Shown: positions 9,599 to 18,714 of the stretch, one piece after another | Position numbering within the stretch: position 1 is the stretch's first letter | Layout: each line of letters starts with the position of its first letter | Source of the DNA: Ostreococcus lucimarinus CCE9901 | Taxonomy: Eukaryota; Chlorophyta; Mamiellophyceae; Mamiellales; Bathycoccaceae | NCBI RefSeq assembly: GCF_000092065.1 | Contig: NC_009368.1 | Span: forward strand, 186,001 to 250,000 | Length of the DNA stretch: 64,000 nt | Direction of reading: 5' to 3' | Notes under the pieces: model-generated | What the model was told of the DNA's origin: nothing | The model's database searches: none | What the model saw: the letters and a program-made list of their open reading frames with translations, nothing else | Translations under genes and position numbers: made by a program

Positions 9599-11893
9599 TC
9601 AACAGACGAGCGGGCTGGCCGGAGCGGCGGGACGGAGCAAAAGGAGCGTCGCGCACAGAGCGACGAGACCGAGCTCGGTGGACGTCAACAGGGACGGGAT
9701 GTGGGCGGCGCCGGCGTCGACGACGGCGGAGACGACGTTCGCGAGCGAGGCGCCGGACGCGAGGAGAGCGCGGCTGTCGGCGCCGACGATGGCGTAGAAG
9801 ACGACCCAGGGCGCCATACCGAATGCGGTTCCGGCGACGATGGCGCGGATGGGGACTTGAGTGAGACCCAGGAGGTAGTTGGTGACCGTGAACGGGGCGT
9901 GCGGGAGGAGACGCATCAACGAAACTTTGGAGGCTTGCACGAGGGCGTCGCCGTCGCCGCTCACGGCGCGGTTCACCTTTTTCAACTGCGCCGCGATCGA
10001 TCGACGCGCGGGCGCACCGATGCCCGTTTGCTGCGCCAAGTCATCGCTGATTTGCCTATACCCTCGAGCGCGGCTCGCGCTCGCGGAGATGGCGGCGGCG
10101 CACACGGCGGCGCATAAACCGAGCGCCGCGCCGTACGCGGGACCAAAAAATAAGCCAGCCATGATGAACAAAGGCTGCGTAGGAACGAATGGAATTATCG
10201 CCGCGAGCGTGGTGATCGCGGTGAGGCACAATGGCGCGAGCACGGGACCAGCTTTACTGATCGCGGACTCGGCGACGTTGAGCCAGCTCGTCGCTCCGAA
10301 CGCGGCCTTGACTTTGGTCGCCGTGGCGATCGGACCGGCTTGTCTCGCGTAAACCAGCGCGCTCACGGCGGCGGCGAAGATGGCGACTTGCAAAATGTGT
10401 TGACCACTGATCAAAAAGTCAAACACAGCCACCGCGCGTCGGCGAATACCGATGGCTTTGATCGCCTTGCGCAAGTTTCGCAACTTGAAAAATCGCTCCA
10501 ACCCTTTCGAGTACTGGTTCTCTCGGAGATTTCTATTGGACGACATCCATCCCCACTTTTCGACGTCTGCGCGACTTGCCGCACCCATGCGTTGGCGTTC
10601 GCTGTCGTTCTCGAGCAACATCTTGACGTGCTCGGCGGCTTTGTCGTAGTCGTACTCGGGGTAGAGCAAGCCGACGTCGCCCGGATTGGTGAGGATATCG
10701 AGTAAGCCACCGGCGGCGACGGCAACGACGGGTACGCCCGAAGCCATGGACTCCATGACGACAAAACCGAGCGTCTCACTCGGGCTCGGCATGACGAACA
10801 CGTCCAAAGACGCGTACGCTGCGGACAAATCGTCTCCCGTGATCATCCCCGTGAAAACTGTATTCGTTCCGGCAAAGTGCTCCTCGAGCCTTTTACGTTC
10901 GGGTCCGTCTCCGATGATGGCCAAATTCACGTTCGACGGTAATTTTGCGAGAATATCTTTGAGATCTCCCAAGCGCTTTTCCGCGCCGAGGCGTCCGACG
11001 CACCCGATGATCGGACCGTCGCGACCGCCGCTCAGACGCTTGCGCATCTCCTCGCTCTTAAAGCTCGGATTGAACGCCACCGTGTCCACGCCCTTGTCCC
11101 AGACTTGCAAATTTTTACACCCTTCTCCTCTCAACTCGTTCTCCAGAATGCTCGAAGTCACCAACGTCGTCGACGCGTAGCCGTTCCAAAACCGAATCAA
11201 GTCCCACATCGGCTTGACCAACCCCGCCCACGTGTACCTCGGAATGTAGTGCGGAATGTGCGTGTGATACGACTCCACGAGCGGTATATCCATCGCCTTA
11301 CAGTACGTCATCGCCCCAAAAATCATCCCTCCCGGCACCGCGCAGTGCACCAAGTCCGGTTTATTCTCCTTAAACTCCCGCCACACCCGTCCGTCGAGCC
11401 CGAACGAGCACAGCAGCGTGTCCGTCCCGTAAAACGGCAGCACGAACCCTCTCAACCCGATCACCTTCGCCCCGTGATACTCCTTCGGCGGATCGCGATC
11501 GGGCGTGATCACCACCACGTCGTCTCCCATCTCTCGCAGGTTCTCGATCAATCGCAGGAATCGATTCTTCATCCCGCTCACGTGCGAAAACGGGCTCGGC
11601 TCCACGAAGATGGCCACGCGTCGTTTCGGTCGCGCGTCCGTCGTCGCCGTCGCCGTCGCGGTCGTTCGCGTCGTCGCGCGTCGCCTCGCGACGACCACCG
11701 CGGCGTTCCGCGTCGCCGTCGAGCGCGCGTCCGCGCGTCCCGCGTCGCCGTCGCGTCGTTTCGGTCGGAATATACCACCGCCCGTCGTCGTCGTCGTCGT
11801 CGCGCGCGTCGTCGTCGTCGTCGTCGCGCGCCGCGGTCGCGCCGACGCTCGAGGCGCGCGCGTCATCGCGCGCGTCGCGAACCTCGCGTCCAT
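9599..11893 (-). CDS. SQD2: Sulfoquinovosyl transferase SQD2 fused to a VTT/DedA-type domain
   Basis: SQD2 moves sulfoquinovose from UDP-sulfoquinovose to diacylglycerol, making the plastid sulfolipid SQDG. From the ATG at 11893 the protein has 764 residues. A Thr/Arg-rich plastid leader of about 90 residues comes first. A GT4 glycosyltransferase spans about 95-480: VAIFVEPSPFSHVSGMKNR at its start, CVGRLGAEKRL, and the donor-site ESMASG region near 367. The same frame then runs on without a stop into a second, membrane domain (about 510-764). This contains PTQPLFIMAGLFFGPAYGAA and LLPHAPFTVTNYLLGLTQVP, the paired motifs of TVP38/TMEM64 VTT proteins. Arabidopsis SQD2 (about 510 residues) lacks this part. 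The gene is divergent from a small hypothetical gene. Confidence 0.9.
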   Translation of the reverse strand: MDARFATRAMTRAPRASARPRRATTTTTTRATTTTTTGGGIFRPKRRDGDAGRADARSTATRNAAVVVARRRATTRTTATATATTDARPKRRVAIFVEPSPFSHVSGMKNRFLRLIENLREMGDDVVVITPDRDPPKEYHGAKVIGLRGFVLPFYGTDTLLCSFGLDGRVWREFKENKPDLVHCAVPGGMIFGAMTYCKAMDIPLVESYHTHIPHYIPRYTWAGLVKPMWDLIRFWNGYASTTLVTSSILENELRGEGCKNLQVWDKGVDTVAFNPSFKSEEMRKRLSGGRDGPIIGCVGRLGAEKRLGDLKDILAKLPSNVNLAIIGDGPERKRLEEHFAGTNTVFTGMITGDDLSAAYASLDVFVMPSPSETLGFVVMESMASGVPVVAVAAGGLLDILTNPGDVGLLYPEYDYDKAAEHVKMLLENDSERQRMGAASRADVEKWGWMSSNRNLRENQYSKGLERFFKLRNLRKAIKAIGIRRRAVAVFDFLISGQHILQVAIFAAAVSALVYARQAGPIATATKVKAAFGATSWLNVAESAISKAGPVLAPLCLTAITTLAAIIPFVPTQPLFIMAGLFFGPAYGAALGLCAAVCAAAISASASRARGYRQISDDLAQQTGIGAPARRSIAAQLKKVNRAVSGDGDALVQASKVSLMRLLPHAPFTVTNYLLGLTQVPIRAIVAGTAFGMAPWVVFYAIVGADSRALLASGASLANVVSAVVDAGAAHIPSLLTSTELGLVALCATLLLLRPAAPASPLVC

Positions 11894-11943
11894 CGTCGCG
11901 GGCGTCGGCGCGAGCCCCCGCGCGTCCCGCACTGCCGCGCGCG

Positions 11944-12514
11944 ATGGACGCCCCCGACGTCGGCGCTCGCGATCGACCGCGCGGCGGTCGACCGCATCGC
12001 GCGCGCCGCGACGCTGTCGACGCTCGCGGGCGCGCTCGCGGGCGCGGCGCTGGCGCTGCGACGACGCCGACCGCAGGCGGTGGCGCCGACGCACGCCGTC
12101 GCGGGCGCGGCGAACGTCGGCGCGTGCGGCGCGGCGCACGCGACGACGCTCGAGGCGCTGGACAGACGGCCGGACGCGCGAGGCGCGACGACGCACGCCG
12201 TCGCGGGCGCGTGCGTCGGGACGGGCGCGGCGTGGGTGAGGTGGGGACGACGCGCGGCGACGGCGGGCGCGGCGTGCGGCGCGGCGGCGGCGGGCGGCGC
12301 GAGGGCGTGCGCGACGGCGCTCGAGGGCGCGGGAGAGCGCGGGTACGAGTTCCCGAGGTGGTTTCCGGTGCAAATCGTGCGAGAGGAGGGGCGCGAGGAC
12401 GAGCTGCTGGCGCTTATGGGGCGGGCGCAGCGAGGCGAGCTGTCGGCGGAGGACGAGGCGAGGACGCGGGACGCGTACGCGCGGTGGAAGATGCGTCGAG
12501 CGGGGAGAGGGTAG
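11944..12514 (+). CDS. Ala/Gly-rich small membrane-like protein, frameshift in a C5 run
   Basis: Downstream of 11956 one frame has strongly protein-like composition and codon use up to the TAG at 12514, ending in YEFPRWFPVQIVREEG and an acidic helical tail. That frame contains no usable ATG. The only nearby ATG, at 11944, is in another frame. If the C5 run at 11951-11955 were C4, the ATG would read straight into it as MDAPTSALAIDRAA, giving 189 residues. A homopolymer error or natural indel is therefore likely. Four Gly/Ala-rich hydrophobic segments and a repeated THAVAGA motif recall Tim17/22/23-type membrane segments, but the likeness is weak and I assign no function. It is divergent from SQD2, only about 50 bp away. 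Confidence 0.5.
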
Positions 12515-12622
12515 AGGCGCGCGCGGCGAAGCGGTGAAGTGGAAAAGTTAGCGTAGAATACAATCGCGATCGGCGAACGTCGGTCGAGACGCGACGCGAC
12601 GCGACGCGCGCGCGCGCGAGGC

Positions 12623-13288
12623 TCAAATCATCGAAGGCGGCGTCGCGCCGAGAGACGCTAAACGTTTGAGCATGTCTCGCCCGAAACTCCCCGGCGAGTC
12701 GTCGCGCGCCAGAGGCACCGAAATTTCAAACGGGAAGCTCACGACGTCGCTCGTCGTCACCGGCGGCACGTGCGCCTTCATCTCGTTCACCAATCCCAGC
12801 ACGTGTCGCTGCGTCCCGACGACTTGGTCTCGCAGCGCCTCCCGCGCGCGCGCGCGCTCCGTCTCGTCCAACTCCTCACCCCTAAAAATCTCCAATCCGA
12901 TCCTCCACTGTTCCCAGTACCCATTCGCCGCGCGCGCTTCCTCCCGTCGCGTTCGTCCGCCGCTCAGCGCCTCTCGCAGCGCGCCGCCGCGTCTCGGCTT
13001 GTCCCGCTCGCGCTCGTAAAAGCTCACCGCCACGTCCGCCTCCCCGCCTCCCGTCTTCAGCGCCCATCGCACGAGGGCGTTTATCTTCTCCTCTATCTTC
13101 CCGTCCACCGCGCCGTCGCCGCACGCGACGTAGTGCACGTCCACGCGCTCGCATCGCGCGTCCCGAGGCGCGCAGCATCCGAGCGCGCGCGCGAAGACGA
13201 TCGTGTGCAGCAGCGCCGAGAGCACGTCGCGCACCTGCGACAGCTCGCATCGCAGCGGCGGCAGCGCGAACACCTCCCGCGCCCGCAT
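12623..13288 (-). CDS. ATG101: Autophagy-related protein ATG101
   Basis: ATG101 is a HORMA-fold partner of ATG13 in the ATG1/ULK autophagy-initiation complex. The 221-residue product from the ATG at 13288 follows the family pattern. It has the opening strand and helix with VRDVLSALLHTIVFARALG (animal proteins have VLHTVLLHRSTG), the central DVAVSFYERERDKPRRGG, then GYWEQWRIGLEIF (family WEVWTVKV). The late segment DVVSFPFEISV and the final FGRDMLKRLASLG also match. Length is the usual 210-220. The WF-finger dipeptide of animal ATG101, expected just after the SFYERER strand, is not visible; Arg/Gly-rich sequence stands there. In-frame ATGs exist upstream at 13369 and 13339, but 13288 fits the family length. 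Confidence 0.82.
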   Translation of the reverse strand: MRAREVFALPPLRCELSQVRDVLSALLHTIVFARALGCCAPRDARCERVDVHYVACGDGAVDGKIEEKINALVRWALKTGGGEADVAVSFYERERDKPRRGGALREALSGGRTRREEARAANGYWEQWRIGLEIFRGEELDETERARAREALRDQVVGTQRHVLGLVNEMKAHVPPVTTSDVVSFPFEISVPLARDDSPGSFGRDMLKRLASLGATPPSMI

Positions 13289-13450
13289 GCGCGCGCGCGT
13301 CGACGCGCGCCGCGATGCGCGGTCGCGGCGCGGTCGCATCGCGATTCCGTCGCCACCGCGGCGTAACACTATAAAACGCGCGGACGCGACGACGCCGACG
13401 GTGTCGCGCCGCAGAAGACGACGCGCGCGACGCGACGCGACGCGAGCGGC

Positions 13451-15610
13451 ATGGACGAGCGAGCGGCGCTGCTCTCGCGCGCGGTCGCGGACGCGGAGGA
13501 GCGGACGCGCGCGGAAACGCGCGGGCGCGCGCGCGCGCGAGGGAAAGATGGGAAAGTCTCGACGTCGCGATCGGACGACGACGACGACGCGGTGCTCGAA
13601 AGAAGCGCGGGACGGGGTCGACGGACGCGGGCGATGATGGTGACGATCGGACTGGCGTGCGCGGTGGGATTGGCGGCGCTCGGGGCGCGGACGCGCGGCG
13701 GAGACGGCGGACTTTTGGGCGGGCGCGGCGCGAGCGACGGCGCGGCGACGAAACGGGGCGAGCGCGGACGTTCGTCGCGCGCGAAGACTTCGACCGGGGG
13801 CGCGCGCGCGAGTGTGGATTTAACGGCGGAGACGGAGAGCCGGGAGGTTGTGCGCGTCGCGGGCGTGGAGGACTTCACGGCGAGCGATTCGCGATTGGCG
13901 GGTTACAGCAAGCTCGAGGTCGCGGACGCCATCAAGCACGCCGTGGAGTTTGTGAAGAAGGAGCAGTTGGAGGAAAAGCGACTTGAAGCGAAAACGTCGT
14001 CTGACGTGGGCGGGCTCGGCTCGGATGAGATCCCGGATGAGGATACCTGGGGCACGCCGATGCACCTGATGGCGAGACCGGGCGCGGCGAAGGACAGAGA
14101 CGCGCTCAAGGTGACGCTGAGCAAGCTGCTGACGACGCACGACGTTGAATTGGTGTCAAAGAACGTCAAAATCACCGCCAGTGTAAATCCGAAGAAATGG
14201 CCTGATGGCTTAGATCGCGCGGTGTACGCGCTCAAGTCGGTTTTTGAAATCCTCGGAGGCGACTACTTGCACCCGGATTTCTCCCTATTGAAAGGTTTGG
14301 ACTGGATCGAAGCGCCGAACTCGCGTGATTTAGACGGTAAGATCGCCGGTGCATGGGGCGCGCTCTCTAATCACGTCGGCACACTCTTCGGTCACATGTA
14401 CCAGTGGCAGCTCGCCAAGGATTCGATGAACAAGGCCACCATCATCGTCGACAGCGACGGCCTCGCGCCGACAAAGCTCGGGGTGCCGGTGTCGTCGTTC
14501 GGGGCCATCATAGACAACGTGCCGGCGGAGTACGATATCATCTTACTCAACACTTATCCCGATGTCGAGAACTCGCACACGGTCGCGGAATTTCCCGATC
14601 ACAGAGGGCACGACCTCAAGCTCACAACTTGGAAATCGCCCGGGCACACCGGCTTGAGCACTTACATAATCTCGTCGTCGTTCCCGGATAGAGTGTTCGC
14701 GTACGCCGCACAGAAGGGTGCGGGCTACTTAGACTCTTGGATTGTCGATGATTTGTGCACTCGTAAAGTATGCGATGACGATGGAGAAATTGTCGGCATG
14801 GGCGCAATCACGGCGAGCCAGCCTTTGCTGCGATGCTACCGAGCACACGGGGTCATTGAAACGCATCACGACAAGCAGAGCGACCAAGCGACGACTGTGA
14901 TCGCTGAGAACGTGGAAGCAAACACGACCACTGTGCTAGCGACTGGTAAGTTGGTTGGCGATCACAAACACGCGACGAAGGAAGACGACAAACCGGGCAA
15001 GGCCAAGGGGGTGTCTGACGACTCGCTCAAGAAAGTCATGGACGAGACTTTGGACGAAGACTCTGAGCGGCGTGCCAGTCAGAAGAAGTCTTCACACCAT
15101 GACAACGACTCCGATCATTCGTCGAAGGAGTCTTCGAACAAGGATTCCGACGCCGACGCGAAAAAATCAAAGCACGCGCATGTCCACGAAGCCGCTGCGC
15201 TCGAGGCGAGTCTCGGCGTGACGCCCTTTGCTCGCGAGTCTCACGCGACGAAGCCGACCGGGTTAACGAGCGATTTCATCTTCGATTCAATGCACGAGCT
15301 CAACGCTGAGCATGGATCTTTGATTCACAAGAAGTTTTCCTTGTTGCACAAGCATCAGCACGAGCGCGAGCGCGTTGAGGCGATGATAAAGCGTCTTCAT
15401 GACCTGAGGGCGTCGGGCAAGGAGGCGACAGCTCAGGACATCTTGAGCGCGGTACCGACGGAGGAAGAACCGATCGCGGAACCGATCGTAGAACCCATCG
15501 CCGTGGTGCCTCAGAGCGTGGTAGAGCCGGCGCGCAAAGAAGAATTCGAGGCGAAGAAGCCGGCGCCCGAGGCTGACGCAGAAGTCGGCAACTTTCTGAC
15601 GGGGCTCTGA
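13451..15610 (+). CDS. Type II membrane protein with GT25-like glycosyltransferase domain
   Basis: A 719-residue protein. A basic and acidic cytosolic tail of about 60 residues is followed by one membrane segment (residues 62-80), the layout of Golgi type II enzymes. The lumenal domain (about 200-470) contains GALSNHVGTLFGHMYQWQLA then ATIIVDSDG, which resembles the G-x-x-SH-x-x-x-W and acidic-diad region of family 25 (LPS-type) glycosyltransferases. A later stretch, YAAQKGAGYLDSWIVDDL, could be the acceptor side. Beyond residue 500 the sequence is acidic, His/Ser/Lys-rich and probably disordered, with EPIAEPIVEPIAV repeats near the end. A DSDG motif in place of the usual EDD makes the activity uncertain. 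It is divergent from ATG101, sharing a short promoter. Confidence 0.6.
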   Translation: MDERAALLSRAVADAEERTRAETRGRARARGKDGKVSTSRSDDDDDAVLERSAGRGRRTRAMMVTIGLACAVGLAALGARTRGGDGGLLGGRGASDGAATKRGERGRSSRAKTSTGGARASVDLTAETESREVVRVAGVEDFTASDSRLAGYSKLEVADAIKHAVEFVKKEQLEEKRLEAKTSSDVGGLGSDEIPDEDTWGTPMHLMARPGAAKDRDALKVTLSKLLTTHDVELVSKNVKITASVNPKKWPDGLDRAVYALKSVFEILGGDYLHPDFSLLKGLDWIEAPNSRDLDGKIAGAWGALSNHVGTLFGHMYQWQLAKDSMNKATIIVDSDGLAPTKLGVPVSSFGAIIDNVPAEYDIILLNTYPDVENSHTVAEFPDHRGHDLKLTTWKSPGHTGLSTYIISSSFPDRVFAYAAQKGAGYLDSWIVDDLCTRKVCDDDGEIVGMGAITASQPLLRCYRAHGVIETHHDKQSDQATTVIAENVEANTTTVLATGKLVGDHKHATKEDDKPGKAKGVSDDSLKKVMDETLDEDSERRASQKKSSHHDNDSDHSSKESSNKDSDADAKKSKHAHVHEAAALEASLGVTPFARESHATKPTGLTSDFIFDSMHELNAEHGSLIHKKFSLLHKHQHERERVEAMIKRLHDLRASGKEATAQDILSAVPTEEEPIAEPIVEPIAVVPQSVVEPARKEEFEAKKPAPEADAEVGNFLTGL

Positions 15611-15783
15611 TCTAGCGTAAACAAAATTTTAATGAGCGAAATGTAGCGAAATAATAGGAATTACTGAATGTTTGGTCGCGGTGAGGTCATTACAACCGCG
15701 TGACGCGTCACAAAGTGACGCATCTCGCGACAAACGAAGACTATATGGTGTCTACGCGTCGGTGACGTGAAACACGACAACGC

Positions 15784-17028
15784 TTACGCGGCCGCACGAA
15801 GAGCTTCGAGCTTGGCCTTGAGGTTGGCCTTCTTCTCTTCGTACGTGAGCTTCGGAAGCTTGAACAGACGCCCAGCGTCCGCCGGCTTCACGCGTTCCTT
15901 CTTCTCGTGGACGGGGTCTTCGCGAATGGCATCGAGGACGTCCTCCATGGCGTCTTCGAGCTCAGTCGGGTCGAAGTCCGCGGCCAAGTACTTGGCAAAC
16001 TGCTGTTCGAACTTTTCCGGTTCCTCCTCTTGCAGCTCTTCCGCGTACTCGGCGACAACACCACCCTTGATGTATCGCTCGAGAGTGTCCGGATCGTGGG
16101 ACTTGTCTTGGAGATCGTACCCAGCGAATCGCTTTTCGTTGTGCGGAATGTCCAACCCGCCGTCCACCGCACCCTTGAGCGCAGCGAACACTCGCGCGCC
16201 GGTCGACGTTCGCACCAAACCGGTGTCCAAGAAGCACTTGAACGGGCGCGCTTCCTCATCACCTTGTTCAACGTGGTAATCCTCCCCGAGGTCCTCCGTC
16301 TTACCCTCGTACGCATCCGCCAAGCCGTACTTCGTCAACAGTCGTCGCGCGCACAGCAACCCGGTCGCGTACGTCGCGGCGTAGTTCGTCAAACCCGCCT
16401 TCATCCCGTACTTCGGCAACTCGTGCGAGTACGCGGACGCGATGCACACGTCACCCGCGAGCGTGGCGTAGACAACTTGGCAAATCACATCGCGGTTCGT
16501 AAAGCGCACGACGAATCGGTACTTCGGCGAGTTGTACTTGTTCTTGTCCTGCGTGATCAAGCGCTGACGAGCGTAGTAATCCGTCTTGCCTGCGAGCGCG
16601 AAAACGTCCCGCGTCCAGCGCGAGCGCGTGATTTAAATCGTCAGTCCACACTCTGCGCGCTCGCACGCCCGCGCGCGCGTCGCGCGCGCGCTCGTTCGCG
16701 CCCGCGCGCGCGGTGCCGAAAAACCCTCGAGCGCGCCACCGCGCGGACATCGATGCGCCCCACGTCGCCGCGCCGCGCGCGCGCGCGATCGCACGCGTTC
16801 GAAACGAAGCATACGAATCATCCGCATCGAACGACGCGATCGACGCCGTCTCGACGGCGTCGACGCGTCGGTCGCGGCGCGATGATCGTCGCGCGATCGA
16901 GAAAGCCCTAAACGCGATGCCGAAGACGTACCAGCGCGGCGACGCGCGAACTTGACTTGGAAGCGCGAGAAGTACGCGTTGGTCTTCGCCACGGATTGGG
17001 ACTTGCGTTTGACTTTTCTGCGACCCAT
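15784..17028 (-). CDS. RPL5: Cytosolic 60S ribosomal protein L5 (uL18)
   Basis: RPL5 binds 5S rRNA in the large cytosolic subunit. Two exons are inferred: 16932-17028 (MGRRKVKRKSQSVAKTNAYF, then SRFQVKFARRRA) and 15784-16589. Donor GTACGT, branch ACTGAC and acceptor CAG fit, and the phase-1 junction reads RRRAGKTDYYARQRLITQDK, matching RPL5 of plants. The intron (16590-16931, 342 nt) also holds a CCCTAAA motif. The product is 300 residues, the normal length. Blocks such as NKYNSPKYRFVVRFTNRD and SAYSHELPKYGMKAGLTNYA are nearly universal in RPL5. The first 12 residues, GRRKVKRKSQSV, differ from the usual short VFVKxxK leader. It is tandem with the bL9 gene on the same strand. Confidence 0.96.
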
Positions 17029-17159
17029 GGTTGCGTCGTGTGACACGCGAGGCGCGCGCGTCGAAAAGACGGAGCGCGACGGGCGGGGCGTGGCATCGTG
17101 CGCGCGAGGATGGTGTGGTCCGTGTTTGTAGTTTACGATTTTGTTCCAAAGGCGTACTG

Positions 17160-18455
17160 CTACAGGCGCTCGCGCACGACGACGGGCACCGTTCGCTCGC
17201 CCACGGGTTCGCCGCGAATGAAGAGCGGAATGTCGTACTCGCCGAAATCTACGATCGGGCGCTCGAGCATGAGCGCGCCAGGGGTAAGATTGAGGGATTT
17301 CTGACGTCGAATCTGGAGAGAGACGAAGGCGCGGCGGTGAGTCTTCGCGAGGGTAGAAATCAAACAAACGCCGGGTGTCGGCGGTGCTCGACGGTCGTCG
17401 TCGTCGGTGTCGTCGTCGCGTCAGAATAATGTCTCCTCACGGGTTATAGGCATGAATCCGTCCATTCAGACGGAGGCGCGATGCTATCAGGTGACAATTT
17501 CTCTTCACTCGCGAACGAAGACGAGACGAGACGAGATGAGAATCGAATCGACGGAGCGCGCGTCAGTCGAATCACGCACCTCTTCAACGATATTTTCCCG
17601 CGTCACCGCGATGCGAGGTTTCCCAGTTTTCTTGTCCTTAATTCTTCTAAAAGCGATCGCCGGTTCCGCGGTGAGCATCTTCATCACCGTGGCGCGTTCC
17701 TGCGAGTACGTACGATCGTCGTCGGCGTCAGTCCTAGCGCCATTGGCGTTTTGATTCATCGTCATGATTGACGACGTGCGACGTTCGCGCGCCAGATACT
17801 TTGCTCAGACAGCCAAGGGAAACGTTTTGTAAACACCGGAGCCGAAACTCGAATCTTCAGAAACTCTAGTCCGTAGAAAGTTCCAGTCATCATCGCAGGC
17901 GTATCAAATGCCTCGACTTCGTCAGCGTCGTCATCACGGCGACGGCTACTCGATCATTTCTCCCATCGCGTCGCTACGTACCTTGCGTTTGTGTTCCTCC
18001 TCTTGCGCCGTCGCCGCGGCTTCGTCTCCGTCCTCCCCCCCCGCCTCGATTCGCGCCCTCTCCCGCGCCGCCAACCGCTCGCGCGCCGCCGCTAACTTCT
18101 CCGCATTCACATACGTCGCCAACTTCCCCGGCACGAGATGATTCCTCGCCCGTCCCGGCCGCACGTGCGCGACCTCGTCGACGTCGCCGAGCCCGCTCAC
18201 CGGCGCCCTCAGAATCACCTCCACCCTCCGGTTCGCCTTCTTCCACCACCGCCGCTCGACGCGCATCGACGCCGGCATCACCCCAGCCTCCCCCACGCGC
18301 GCGCTCGCGCTCGACGCGATCGACAGCGCGCGCGCGCGCCCCGGCACCGTCGAACCTCCCGTCGGCGCGCGCGCCTCCACCGCGCGCTCGCCGAGCGCCC
18401 GCGCGAGCGCGCGCGTCGCGCGTCGCGTCGCGTCGCGCGCGCGCGGTCCCCACAT
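17160..18455 (-). CDS. Organellar (probably mitochondrial) ribosomal protein bL9, three exons
   Basis: Three in-phase exons give a 248-residue bL9. Exon 1 (17982-18455) holds a basic leader and the L9 N-domain, VEVILRAPVSGLGDVDEVAH followed by RPGRARNHLVPGKLA. It ends at HKRK before donor GTACGT. Exon 2 (17580-17699) starts ERATVMKMLTAEP and contains FRRIKDKKTGKPRIAVTREN, ending before donor GTGCGT. Exon 3 (17160-17312) starts IRRQKSLNLTPGALMLERPI and contains DFGEYDIPL, the C-domain of L9. Exon 2's acceptor has the ACTGAC branch site; exon 3's has CTGAC farther upstream. The leader, with no acidic residues at first, suggests mitochondria. Splicing is inferred, but all junctions are phase 0 and restore the L9 order, so I am fairly sure. 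Confidence 0.85.
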
Positions 18456-18714
18456 CGCGCGTCACGCGTTCGTCGCGCGCGCCGTCGCCGTCGCGCGCGC
18501 CGTCGTCGTCGCGCTCTGCCGCCGCGCGCGCCGATCGACCCACCGATCGATTCGTTTTCAATCGAACCTCGAGCGAGGTTCGCTCGCGCGCGCTCGATCG
18601 ACGATCGTCGATCGACTCCGGGGCGTCGAACGCGGCCTCGCGGGGGCAGAGCGCGACGACGCCGCGCGCGCGATCCGTCTCTTTGCGACGCGCGAAAGCC
18701 GACGCTCTTTCGAG
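18456..18714. promoter_or_regulatory. Bidirectional promoter between bL9 and RPL27A
   Basis: The 259 bp between two divergent ribosomal-protein genes must hold both promoters. The half next to bL9 is almost pure CG/GC repeats. The half next to RPL27A has several ATCGATCG-type palindromic stretches. No TATA box is obvious. A telo-box that might act on RPL27A lies in its first intron rather than here. Confidence 0.55.

Noticed and set aside
16451-17149. Minus-strand frames through the RPL5 intron
   Set aside because: The intron has clear donor, branch and acceptor sites, and the translations are Arg-rich noise.
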